From the NCBI GenBank assembly GCA_009774625.1, contig VSOB01000033.1:1-35608 (forward strand): a stretch of 35,608 nucleotides of DNA, given 5' to 3'. The notes under the pieces were generated by a model. The model did no database searches. It was not told the origin of the DNA and was given only the letters and a program-made list of their open reading frames with translations. Positions 6,994 to 13,721 of this stretch are shown here, piece after piece; position 1 is the stretch's first letter; each line of letters opens with the position of its first letter. The stretch is from Lachnospiraceae bacterium. Lineage in GTDB: Bacteria; Bacillota; Clostridia; Lachnospirales; Lachnospiraceae. A program made the translations under genes and the position numbers.

Positions 6994-7568
6994 ACAGAAA
7001 AATAGTTGACAATTCGATTTTTAACAGAGAAGGAAAGAGCAAAGAACTGGCGCTGATCGGCTTGATGACTTCTCTGCTGTGTATACTGGGCCCGCTTTCT
7101 GTTCCGATTCCTTTCAGCCCGGTTCCGATTTCCCTGACCAATCTGGGGATTTATTTTGCTCTTTATGCGCTGGGTATGAAACGGGGCTGTATCAGTTATC
7201 TGATTTATCTTCTGATGGGTTTTATCGGAGTTCCGGTTTTTTCCGCATTTACAGGCGGTCCTGCCAGGCTGCTGGGTCCTACAGGCGGGTATTTGATCGG
7301 TTTTATCCTGATGGCGCTTCTGAGCGGATTTTGCATTGATAAAAGACCGTCTCATCCATTGACCTGCTTTTTGGGTATGGCGGCAGGAACGTTAGTTTGT
7401 TATTTGTTTGGCACAGTCTGGCTGGCAGAACAGGCACAGTTGTCTTTCAGCGGTGCGCTGGCAGCAGGCGTGATCCCTTTTCTTCCGGGTGATCTTGTCA
7501 AGATACTGATTGCCATGGCGGCAGGGCCTGTCATTCGAAGGCGGCTGCAGTCCGCAGGGCTGTTCTGA
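6990..7568 (+). CDS. bioY: Biotin transporter BioY (ECF S-component)
   Basis: A 192-residue integral membrane protein of the BioY family, the substrate-binding subunit of biotin ECF transporters. Family marks include LGPLSVPIPFSPVPISLTNL (helix 1-2 with the biotin-site prolines), FTGGPARLLGPTGGYLIGF and the end FLPGDLVKILIA. Six hydrophobic helices are visible. The energising module (EcfA, EcfA', EcfT) is not in the window and must come from elsewhere if used. GGAGG precedes the ATG, which overlaps the bioB stop (ATGA). Co-transcription with bioB behind a BirA operator puts synthesis and uptake under one biotin signal. A terminator follows 48 bases later. Confidence 0.93.
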   Translation: MNRKIVDNSIFNREGKSKELALIGLMTSLLCILGPLSVPIPFSPVPISLTNLGIYFALYALGMKRGCISYLIYLLMGFIGVPVFSAFTGGPARLLGPTGGYLIGFILMALLSGFCIDKRPSHPLTCFLGMAAGTLVCYLFGTVWLAEQAQLSFSGALAAGVIPFLPGDLVKILIAMAAGPVIRRRLQSAGLF

Positions 7569-7616
7569 ATCCGGAGAGTATGTATGATAACACAATAGCA
7601 GGAGACAGATTTGTAT

Positions 7617-7650
7617 GGGGGTCATTTGGTTGAAATGGCTCCCGTTTTAA
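7617..7650 (+). terminator. Rho-independent terminator of bioBY
   Basis: GGGGGTCATTT (7617-7627), loop GGTTG, AAATGGCTCCC (7633-7643) form an 11-pair stem with two G-T wobbles, then GTTTTAAT. Confidence 0.75.
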
Positions 7651-7746
7651 TATAAGAGACTTTCATATAACAGGTTCGCCTTTCTCTGATTTTGGTTAGT
7701 TTGTACAAATTTTTTTATATATTTATGGAAATTTATTCAAAATTCC

Positions 7747-7775
7747 TTGCGAAGAAAACGGCATTGCACTATAAT
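7747..7775 (+). promoter_or_regulatory. Sigma-A promoter of the esterase-deoD unit
   Basis: TTGCGA (7747-7752), 17-base spacer, consensus TATAAT (7770-7775). It lies 31 bases before the esterase ATG at 7806. No operator symmetry was noticed. Confidence 0.7.
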
Positions 7776-7805
7776 TTACAAAAAGGATAAGGAAGGAGTG
7801 GGGAA

Positions 7806-8708
7806 ATGGAAGGAAACCGTGCTGACGAATTCAGAAAATCGGCACAGAAGTCTGATGATGCCAGAGATGCCGGATTGGAAACCCCTGATGATATTGTTCG
7901 TTATGATAACATATGTTATGGAAAAGACAACAGGTGGAACCTGCTGGATGTGTATCATCAAAAAGAAGTGGATGCACCCCGGCCTGCGATTGTCAGTATA
8001 CATGGAGGCGGCTGGGTTTATGGAGACAAAGAGCGGTATCAGTATTATTGTATGAATCTGGCACAGAGAGGCTTTACTGTGGTGAATTTTTCATATCGTC
8101 TGGCTCCCGAACATATTTTCCCGGCGGCTCTGGAGGATGTGAATGATGTGTTTGTCTGGATCGCGGAGCATGGCAGACAGTATCAGATTGATACAGACCG
8201 GCTGTTTGTGGTGGGAGACTCGGCAGGCGGGCAGCTTGCCAGCCAGTATCTGGCGCTTCTGACCTGTAAGGAATACAGAAAGCTCTTTGACTTTACGGTG
8301 CCTCATGACCGTCTTACAGTGCTGGGTGCAGGGCTGAACTGCGGATTGTATGATACGAAACGGTTTATTATGGAAGCGGAAGAGGATGATATTATTTTTC
8401 ATTATCTGAACCATGACAGAGAGACATATCTTGACCGGATGGATACGTTTTCTCATGTGACAGAGAAGTTTCCGCCTTCCTTTATTATGACATCCTGTCA
8501 TGACTTTTTGTACCCTTATGCGGAGCCTATGTACCAGCTTTTACAGGAACTGGGCGTGCCGTGCCGTTATCGGGTGTATGGCGCTTCTGACCGGACGGAT
8601 GTGGCCCATGTATTTCATCTGGATATACGTCTTGCGGAAGCGGCATTGTGCAATGATGAAGAATGTGAATTTTTCCGCAGCATACTGGATACGCAGATGC
8701 ACAATTAG
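7806..8708 (+). CDS. Alpha/beta hydrolase, HSL-type carboxylesterase
   Basis: A 300-residue alpha/beta hydrolase of the hormone-sensitive-lipase (acetyl-esterase) group. HGGGW at 66-70 supplies the oxyanion hole; GDSAGG at 137-142 holds the nucleophile S139. D233 in SCHDFLYPYAEP and H268 or H271 in DVAHVFH are the probable acid and base. There is no signal peptide, so it is cytoplasmic and likely acts on short acyl esters, for example acetylated sugars or glycosides taken up by the cell. The exact substrate is unknown. GGAGTGGGGAA precedes the ATG. deoD follows after 59 bases with no terminator between, so the two are probably co-transcribed, although a functional link is not obvious. Confidence 0.88.
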   Translation: MEGNRADEFRKSAQKSDDARDAGLETPDDIVRYDNICYGKDNRWNLLDVYHQKEVDAPRPAIVSIHGGGWVYGDKERYQYYCMNLAQRGFTVVNFSYRLAPEHIFPAALEDVNDVFVWIAEHGRQYQIDTDRLFVVGDSAGGQLASQYLALLTCKEYRKLFDFTVPHDRLTVLGAGLNCGLYDTKRFIMEAEEDDIIFHYLNHDRETYLDRMDTFSHVTEKFPPSFIMTSCHDFLYPYAEPMYQLLQELGVPCRYRVYGASDRTDVAHVFHLDIRLAEAALCNDEECEFFRSILDTQMHN

Positions 8709-8767
8709 ACAGGCGGGATTTAATAAAACGGAACATAACAGAAAATAAGATAAAAGGAGGCAGCAAT

Positions 8768-9487
8768 ATGTCAGGTTTACCAGTACCGACACCCCACAAT
8801 GGGGCAAAACAGGGAGAGATTGCAAAAACAGTTCTGATGCCGGGAGATCCGCTGCGGGCAAAATACATCGCAGATACGTATCTGGAGGATGTGGTGTGCT
8901 TTAATACTGTCAGAAATATGTTTGGCTATACCGGTACTTATCAGGGAAAACAGATTTCTGTAATGGGCGGCGGTATGGGGATGCCGTCTATCGGTATCTA
9001 TTCTTATGAATTGTATCATTTTTACGATGTGGACAACATTATCCGTATCGGTTCTGCCGGCGGCTATGCGGACGATCTGCAGTTGATGGATATTGTCATC
9101 GGTATGGGAGCGTGTACCAATTCCAATTATGCCCATCAGTATCAGCTTCCGGGGACTTTTGCGCCGATTGCTGACTATGAATTGATGCAGAAGGCGATTG
9201 ATGCGGCAAAGGCACAGGGGAAAAAGGTAAGAGTGGGCAACATCCTTTCCTCTGATGTTTTTTATTCGGCTGACCCCACAGAGAAGGACAGGTGGAAACA
9301 GATGGGAGTGCTGGCGGTTGAGATGGAGGCGGCAGCGCTCTATATGAATGCAGCCAGTGCAGGAAAGAAGGCACTCTGTATCCTTACCATTTCCGATCAT
9401 CTGTACAGATCAGAAGAGCTGACGGCGCAGCAGCGTCAGAACGGATTCGGCAGTATGATGGAAATAGCGCTTGCATTGGTGCTGTGA
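8768..9487 (+). CDS. deoD: Purine nucleoside phosphorylase, DeoD type
   Basis: Cleaves purine (deoxy)nucleosides with phosphate to base and (deoxy)ribose-1-phosphate in nucleoside salvage; family members are hexamers. Full length at 239 residues. Signatures seen: PHNGAKQGEIAKTVLMPGDPLRAK at the N-terminus (phosphate site), GGGMGMPSIGIYSYEL, RIGSAGG, VEMEAAALY (ribose-binding Met/Glu) and TISDHLY, where the Asp is the purine-protonating residue. Start ATG 8768 has a strong AAAAGGAGG. It sits downstream of the esterase and upstream of the diguanylate cyclase, 61 bases away; no other nucleoside genes are adjacent. Confidence 0.95.
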   Translation: MSGLPVPTPHNGAKQGEIAKTVLMPGDPLRAKYIADTYLEDVVCFNTVRNMFGYTGTYQGKQISVMGGGMGMPSIGIYSYELYHFYDVDNIIRIGSAGGYADDLQLMDIVIGMGACTNSNYAHQYQLPGTFAPIADYELMQKAIDAAKAQGKKVRVGNILSSDVFYSADPTEKDRWKQMGVLAVEMEAAALYMNAASAGKKALCILTISDHLYRSEELTAQQRQNGFGSMMEIALALVL

Positions 9488-9548
9488 TCCTTGCCGATCT
9501 CTGAAATAACAGGTCAGGACTGTTTACGCAGGCTGATGGGGAAAAATT

Positions 9549-10634
9549 ATGTGGAAAAGGCTGAAGGATTTTATTCTGCAGGATGTAAACAATGAAAATG
9601 AAATAAAGATGCATGCGGTTATCCTGAGAATGGGCCTTTTGGTCATGGTTTTTTATCATGTCATTTCGGCAGCAGGCGCAGCCGTCATGCGCCGTCCGGG
9701 CGCCGGTATAGCGGCGGCAAGTGGTCTTTTGCTATGTATATGGCTGTTTCGGGAGACATATCGTGACAGGACACGGTTTGCGGCTTATGTTTTTCTGTTG
9801 TCTTTTACGCTCCTGATCCTGGTTTCTGTACTGCTGCATGGAAATGCCACCAGCGTGTTCCATTTTATGTATGTACAGATCGTGCTGCTGTATGCCCTGG
9901 ATTATATGCGGTTCTGCCGGAAGATTTTCTGTGCGGTTCTGCTGGTGGTTTTCCGTATCTGGCTTTATTCGTATGTGGACCGGATCGGTTCGGTGTATGC
10001 GGTCAGCAGCGGGGAAAAGCTGCTCTGGCAGGGGCTGCATATTGCCGTGACCTGTATGCTGCTGTTGGTGATTGTGTCGGCCTCTACCCAGGATTTCAGG
10101 GAAATGCAGGAAAAACTTGTTTCCTACAACCGGAAGCTGAAAGATATGGCAGGTATTGATCCGCTGACAGGACTGCATAACCGGCGCAGTACGCTGGAGT
10201 ACATAAAGGAAAAAGAGGAGAACTACCGGAGCGGAAAAGCAACGGCCCTGACCATTGCCATTGGAGATATTGATTTTTTTAAAAAGATCAATGATACCTA
10301 TGGACATAATCAGGGGGATGAGGTACTGCGGATTTTGGCGGATATGTTTCAGGCGTTTATGCAGGGAAAGGGAAGGGTCGCCAGATGGGGCGGAGAAGAA
10401 TTTCTCTTTGTCTTTCATGATATCAATGGTGATGATGCCAGCAATATGCTTGTGGAGCTGCGGAAGGCCATTCATCATATCAGGTTCCGTCTGGGCGGTG
10501 ATCTGGTCCGCATCACCATGACTTTTGGCGTGGCGGAATATGATCTGCGGATGGAGACGGATGCGGTCATCAATGAAGCGGATCAGAAGCTGTATCTGGG
10601 GAAAGAGAGCGGACGGGACAGGATTGTGTATTAG
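9549..10634 (+). CDS. Membrane-bound diguanylate cyclase (GGDEF domain)
   Basis: Makes cyclic di-GMP from two GTP, a signal that usually opposes motility. Residues 22-178 contain about six hydrophobic helices of no recognised sensor family, followed by a short coiled linker and a GGDEF domain (about 198-361). DPLTGLHNRR, GDIDFFKKINDTYGHNQGD and GGEEF (281-285) are intact, so it should be active. The inhibitory I-site RxxD expected at 272-275 reads QGKG, so product feedback through that site should be missing. The ribosome binding site is weak (GATGGGGA). It may be read through from deoD, and a shared terminator separates it from the convergent rpsT. Confidence 0.9.
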   Translation: MWKRLKDFILQDVNNENEIKMHAVILRMGLLVMVFYHVISAAGAAVMRRPGAGIAAASGLLLCIWLFRETYRDRTRFAAYVFLLSFTLLILVSVLLHGNATSVFHFMYVQIVLLYALDYMRFCRKIFCAVLLVVFRIWLYSYVDRIGSVYAVSSGEKLLWQGLHIAVTCMLLLVIVSASTQDFREMQEKLVSYNRKLKDMAGIDPLTGLHNRRSTLEYIKEKEENYRSGKATALTIAIGDIDFFKKINDTYGHNQGDEVLRILADMFQAFMQGKGRVARWGGEEFLFVFHDINGDDASNMLVELRKAIHHIRFRLGGDLVRITMTFGVAEYDLRMETDAVINEADQKLYLGKESGRDRIVY

Positions 10635-10654
10635 CCTCCGGATCTGCATATCAA

Positions 10655-10688
10655 AAAAAGAACCTATATGACGGAATAGGTTCTTTTT
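10655..10688. terminator. Bidirectional rho-independent terminator
   Basis: AAAAAGAACCTAT (10655-10667) pairs perfectly with ATAGGTTCTTTTT (10676-10688) around an 8-base loop. A-run and T-run on either side make it work in both directions, serving the diguanylate cyclase gene (+) and rpsT (-). Confidence 0.88.
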
Positions 10689-10716
10689 CGTTGTTTCCAT
10701 ATATCAAAAATAAGTA

Positions 10717-10980
10717 TTATGCCAGTTTGTTGCAAGCCAGACTCAGACGGGAAATCTTTCTGGAAGCAGTATTCTTGTGATATACACCTTTGCTGGCTGC
10801 CTTATCGATTTTTGAAATAGCATGCAGCAGAGCAGCATTAGCAGCTTCCTTATCGTTAGCGGCGATGGCTGCGTGTACTTTCTTGATGGATGTTTTCACA
10901 CCGGACTTAATGGCTTTGTTGCGTTCCATTTTGGTACGGTTCACAAGAATTCTCTTTTTTGCAGATTTGATGTTTGCCAA
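10717..10980 (-). CDS. rpsT: 30S ribosomal protein S20
   Basis: An 87-residue basic protein of the 16S rRNA-binding S20 family: MANIKSAKKRILVNRTKMERN at the N-terminus, then three long helices with the typical AANDKEAANAAL and KGVYHKNTASRKISRL blocks. The initiation codon is TTG (10978-10980), fixed by AGGAGG nine bases upstream and by family alignment. E. coli rpsT also begins with UUG and is autoregulated in translation. It is divergent from gpr, as in Bacillus and other Firmicutes, and ends at a terminator shared with the diguanylate cyclase gene. Confidence 0.97.
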   Translation of the reverse strand: MANIKSAKKRILVNRTKMERNKAIKSGVKTSIKKVHAAIAANDKEAANAALLHAISKIDKAASKGVYHKNTASRKISRLSLACNKLA

Positions 10981-11005
10981 GGTCTACACCTCCTATTGTA
11001 TGGGT

Positions 11006-11034
11006 ATTATAATGTTCAGAAGATGTTTCATTAA
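11006..11034 (-). promoter_or_regulatory. Probable rpsT promoter
   Basis: On the minus strand TATAAT (complement of 11006-11011) lies 17 bases downstream of TTAATG (complement of 11029-11034). The -10 is perfect and the -35 poor. Its distance from the TTG start (about 26 bases) leaves a very short leader. Confidence 0.5.
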
Positions 11035-11191
11035 AGCCGGACACGGACGTTCTAATGTAAACATGCGAATATATTATATGAAAAACGGAGATTTCTGTCA
11101 ATACATAATTTTAACGTTTCTGCGAAAAATAAGGGACAATTCGTTACGATTTCTGCAATGCAGTGCGGCGGTTTGAACTGCGGCAGGAAAA

Positions 11192-11266
11192 ATGAATAAT
11201 ATAGAGAAAGTGCAGCGAGAGCTGGGAAAGAAACAGGGATTGTCGGATGAGTTGTTTTCAGGTTAG
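11192..11266 (+). CDS. Possible 24-codon leader ORF overlapping the gpr start
   Basis: ATG 11192 preceded by CAGGAAAA opens a 24-codon frame, beginning MNNIEKVQRELGKK and ending at TAG 11264-11266, which is 18 bases inside gpr in another frame. The gpr ATG (11247) lacks a clear ribosome binding site, so ribosomes translating this leader could re-initiate there. It could equally be chance, or the remnant of a longer gpr propeptide shifted out of frame. Confidence 0.25.
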   Translation: MNNIEKVQRELGKKQGLSDELFSG

Positions 11267-12155
11267 AACAGATTTGGCGTTGGAAGCAAGAGAGAGCATT
11301 GGAAAAGCAGAGGAAGAACTCCGGGGGATCAGTGTAGAGGAATATGACAAAGAAGAAATCCAGGTGCATATTACCAGGGTGGTGATCTCTTCGAAAAACG
11401 GTGCGAAGGCAATGAACAAACCGATGGGAAATTATATTACACTGGAAGCGCCGGCCATGCAGGAAGCAGATGAGGATTATCACAGAGAGATATCGGAAGA
11501 GCTGGCCAGGCAGATCAAAAGCATCCTTCCCGGAGCGGATGAGGAACAGTCAATTCTTGTAGTGGGACTGGGCAACCGGGATGTGACGGCGGACGCTCTG
11601 GGCCCGGGAGTGGTGGATAATCTGTTTGTTACAAGGCATATCGTAAGAGAATATGGAAAGGCTGCTTACAGCAAGGAACGAATGAACATGGTCAGCGGCA
11701 TCGTGCCGGGCGTTATGGCGGCTACCGGGATGGAGGCGGCTGAGATTGTCAAAGGCGTGGTGGAGCAGACAAAGCCGGATCTGATCCTGGTGGTGGATGC
11801 ATTGGCCGCCAGAAGTACCAAACGGCTGAATCGTACCATTCAGGTGACGGATACGGGCATACAGCCCGGTTCCGGTGTGGGAAATCACAGAAACGCACTG
11901 ACCAGGGATAATCTGGGTGTGCCGGTGATCGCAGTGGGGGTCCCTACAGTAGTGGATGCGGCAACGATTGTGGTGGATGCCATTGAAAAGCTACAGAAAG
12001 AGCTGCCGGAAAAAGACCGGCTGTTTGGGACAGACAGTATCCGTACCATGTCGGAGCTGAACAATATGTATGTGACAGGAAAAAATATAGATGAAATCGT
12101 GAAACGTCTGAGCTTTACAATTTCTGAGGCACTGAATATTGCATTTGAGTTATAG
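11247..12155 (+). CDS. gpr: Germination protease (spore protease) Gpr
   Basis: Degrades the small acid-soluble proteins that protect spore DNA, during germination; made in the forespore as a zymogen (peptidase family A25). 302 residues, shorter than the roughly 370 of Bacillus. Marks include RTDLALEARES near the N-terminus, VVGLGNRDVTADALGPGVVD, SGIVPGVMAATGMEA, DLILVVDALAARS, DTGIQPGSGVGN and the late TVVDAATIV. The N-terminal propeptide is very short: only six residues precede RTDLA. The ATG at 11247 has only a weak GGGA upstream and overlaps a small leader ORF. Followed by spoIIP, as in Bacillus. No clear sigma-G promoter was found by eye. Confidence 0.93.
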   Translation: MSCFQVRTDLALEARESIGKAEEELRGISVEEYDKEEIQVHITRVVISSKNGAKAMNKPMGNYITLEAPAMQEADEDYHREISEELARQIKSILPGADEEQSILVVGLGNRDVTADALGPGVVDNLFVTRHIVREYGKAAYSKERMNMVSGIVPGVMAATGMEAAEIVKGVVEQTKPDLILVVDALAARSTKRLNRTIQVTDTGIQPGSGVGNHRNALTRDNLGVPVIAVGVPTVVDAATIVVDAIEKLQKELPEKDRLFGTDSIRTMSELNNMYVTGKNIDEIVKRLSFTISEALNIAFEL

Positions 12156-12171
12156 AGAGCGGCGGTTTTGT

Positions 12172-12201
12172 GTCATAAATGAAATCTGATCCACATATAC
12201 T
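12172..12201 (+). promoter_or_regulatory. Candidate sigma-E promoter for spoIIP
   Basis: GTCATAAA (12172-12179), 14-base spacer, CATATACT (12194-12201) resembles the sigma-E pattern (about GTCATATT and CATANANT). spoIIP is a sigma-E gene in Bacillus. The weakness is that transcription would start almost on the predicted start codon. Confidence 0.35.
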
Positions 12202-12206
12202 TGTCT

Positions 12207-13577
12207 ATGCGGATAATCAGGTTGAATAACAGCAGTAAGATAGGCGGAAAGAACGGAAAACGACTTTGCTTTCTTGCAGCCGGACTGCTTTTTTTAGGAA
12301 TGGGCAGGTCTGTGGCAGGAAATGGGGAAGCTCCTTTTCGTCTGCAGGATGAGATCATCGGAGAAGTACAGGAAAAGGCGTATGAAACGTGTATTCCTGT
12401 ATTTTCTTTTATGGAGGAGGAAACCCGGAAGGAAAAGGATGTGCCGCTTGCGGCAGGGCTTTTTACCGGTTTTCTTCCTCTGTATGAATATATGGAACTG
12501 CATTATGTGACTCCCATGCAGGCGGAGAGCAGATATACGGTAGAGCAGATTATCGAAGGCCGGGAATCTCATGAAAAGGATGAGGAAGAGCTGGAGCTGG
12601 ACGAGGATTTGATCGAAGCCATCAAAAAAGAAAATGAAAGAGCGGGTGAGGAAGAACCTTCCGACGGCCAGATAAGCGAATTTCAGGAAGCGGATAAGGT
12701 ACTTACCATAAATAAGGAAGAATTACAGGACTTTGACCGCCTGGTTTCGGAATTTTATGCGGTGGACAGTACGACCTATATCGGTCGGGATCAACTGGAT
12801 GTGAACAAGCTCATGTCCTGGGATATGACATTGCAACAGACTGATGCCTCCAAACCACAGATTCTGATCTATCATACCCATTCCCAGGAAGGGTTTGTCG
12901 ATTCCGTGCCCGGAGATGACAATACGACGATTATGGGAGCGGGGGAAAAGCTGGCGCAGGTGCTGCGGGATCAATATGGCTTTTATGTGATTCATCATCT
13001 GGGGAAATACGATGTGGAGAGCAGAGATTATGCTTATTCCAATTCGGCGCCGGCTCTGGAGCAGATATTGGCGGAAAATCCGGAGATAGAAGTGATTATT
13101 GATCTGCACCGGGACGAGGTGGCTGCGGACCGAAAGCTGGTGACAGAAATCGACGGCAGACCCACGGCCAAATTTATGTTTTTTAACGGACTTTCCCGCA
13201 CCAATAAAACAGGGGAGATCGAATATTTGCAAAATCCCAATCTGAATGAAAATCTGGCGTTTTCTTTTCAGATGCAGGTGGCCAGCAATGAGTATTATCC
13301 CGGTATCACAAGGAGGATTTATCTGAAGGGTTACCGTTACAATATGCATTACCGGGGTAAGACACTGCTCATTGAGCTGGGAGCGCAGACGAATACGGTG
13401 GAAGAAATAATGAATGCCATTGATCCGCTGGCTCATATCCTGTCGATCGTGTTGTCGGGAGAGGATGACCCGGTTACGGCACAGGACGGGGAAGAAGCAG
13501 AAGTACAGGACGGGGAGGAAGCCAAAACACAGAGCGGCGAAGAAGCCGGAACGCAGAATGGGGAGGAGGCGGAATGA
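12207..13577 (+). CDS. spoIIP: Stage II sporulation protein P (SpoIIP)
   Basis: Peptidoglycan amidase/endopeptidase of the DMP engulfment complex (with SpoIID and SpoIIM), which thins septal wall so the mother cell can engulf the forespore. An N-terminal hydrophobic anchor (RLCFLAAGLLFLGMG) is followed by a charged linker and the SpoIIP domain from about residue 190: ILIYHTHSQEGF with the zinc-type His, VIIDLHRDEV, NENLAFSFQMQ, LKGYRYNMHYRGKTLLIELG and the end EEIMNAIDPLAHIL. The last 30 residues are four copies of an 8-residue QDGEEAxx repeat. The start is uncertain: TTG 12201 and ATG 12207 both lack a ribosome binding site. Downstream of gpr by about 50 bases, as in Bacillus. Confidence 0.92.
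   Translation: MRIIRLNNSSKIGGKNGKRLCFLAAGLLFLGMGRSVAGNGEAPFRLQDEIIGEVQEKAYETCIPVFSFMEEETRKEKDVPLAAGLFTGFLPLYEYMELHYVTPMQAESRYTVEQIIEGRESHEKDEEELELDEDLIEAIKKENERAGEEEPSDGQISEFQEADKVLTINKEELQDFDRLVSEFYAVDSTTYIGRDQLDVNKLMSWDMTLQQTDASKPQILIYHTHSQEGFVDSVPGDDNTTIMGAGEKLAQVLRDQYGFYVIHHLGKYDVESRDYAYSNSAPALEQILAENPEIEVIIDLHRDEVAADRKLVTEIDGRPTAKFMFFNGLSRTNKTGEIEYLQNPNLNENLAFSFQMQVASNEYYPGITRRIYLKGYRYNMHYRGKTLLIELGAQTNTVEEIMNAIDPLAHILSIVLSGEDDPVTAQDGEEAEVQDGEEAKTQSGEEAGTQNGEEAE
13479..13574 (+). repeat. 24-bp tandem repeat encoding the acidic SpoIIP tail
   Basis: Four degenerate copies of a 24-base unit encode QDGEEAEV, QDGEEAKT, QSGEEAGT and QNGEEAE. The GAAGAAGC-type core is repeated with mostly third-base changes. 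Such units expand and contract, so tail length may vary between strains. Confidence 0.75.
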
Positions 13578-13622
13578 TTTTTTTGTTTCCGGCGCTTGTC
13601 CTGCTTTCCGGCAGGTCACAGG

Positions 13623-13651
13623 TTGCATTGGCAGGGATAAACTGGTATAAT
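13623..13651 (+). promoter_or_regulatory. Sigma-A promoter with extended -10 for lepA-hemW
   Basis: TTGCAT (13623-13628), 17-base spacer, TATAAT (13646-13651) preceded by TGG, an extended -10. It lies just after spoIIP, separating vegetative lepA-hemW expression from the sporulation genes. Confidence 0.68.
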
Positions 13652-13721
13652 CTCGAAAGAACAGACCGGATTGCCGGATGAGCGGACGGAATGTATACGG
13701 ACAGAGATAGGATGGGATGAA

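Noticed and set aside
7747..8055. 102-codon ORF overlapping the esterase start
   Set aside because: Different frame from the clear hydrolase, begins inside its promoter and has no homology-like features.
11040..11246. Sigma-G promoter upstream of gpr
   Set aside because: Several GAATA-like -35 matches exist, but none has a CATNNTA-type -10 at 17-18 bases.
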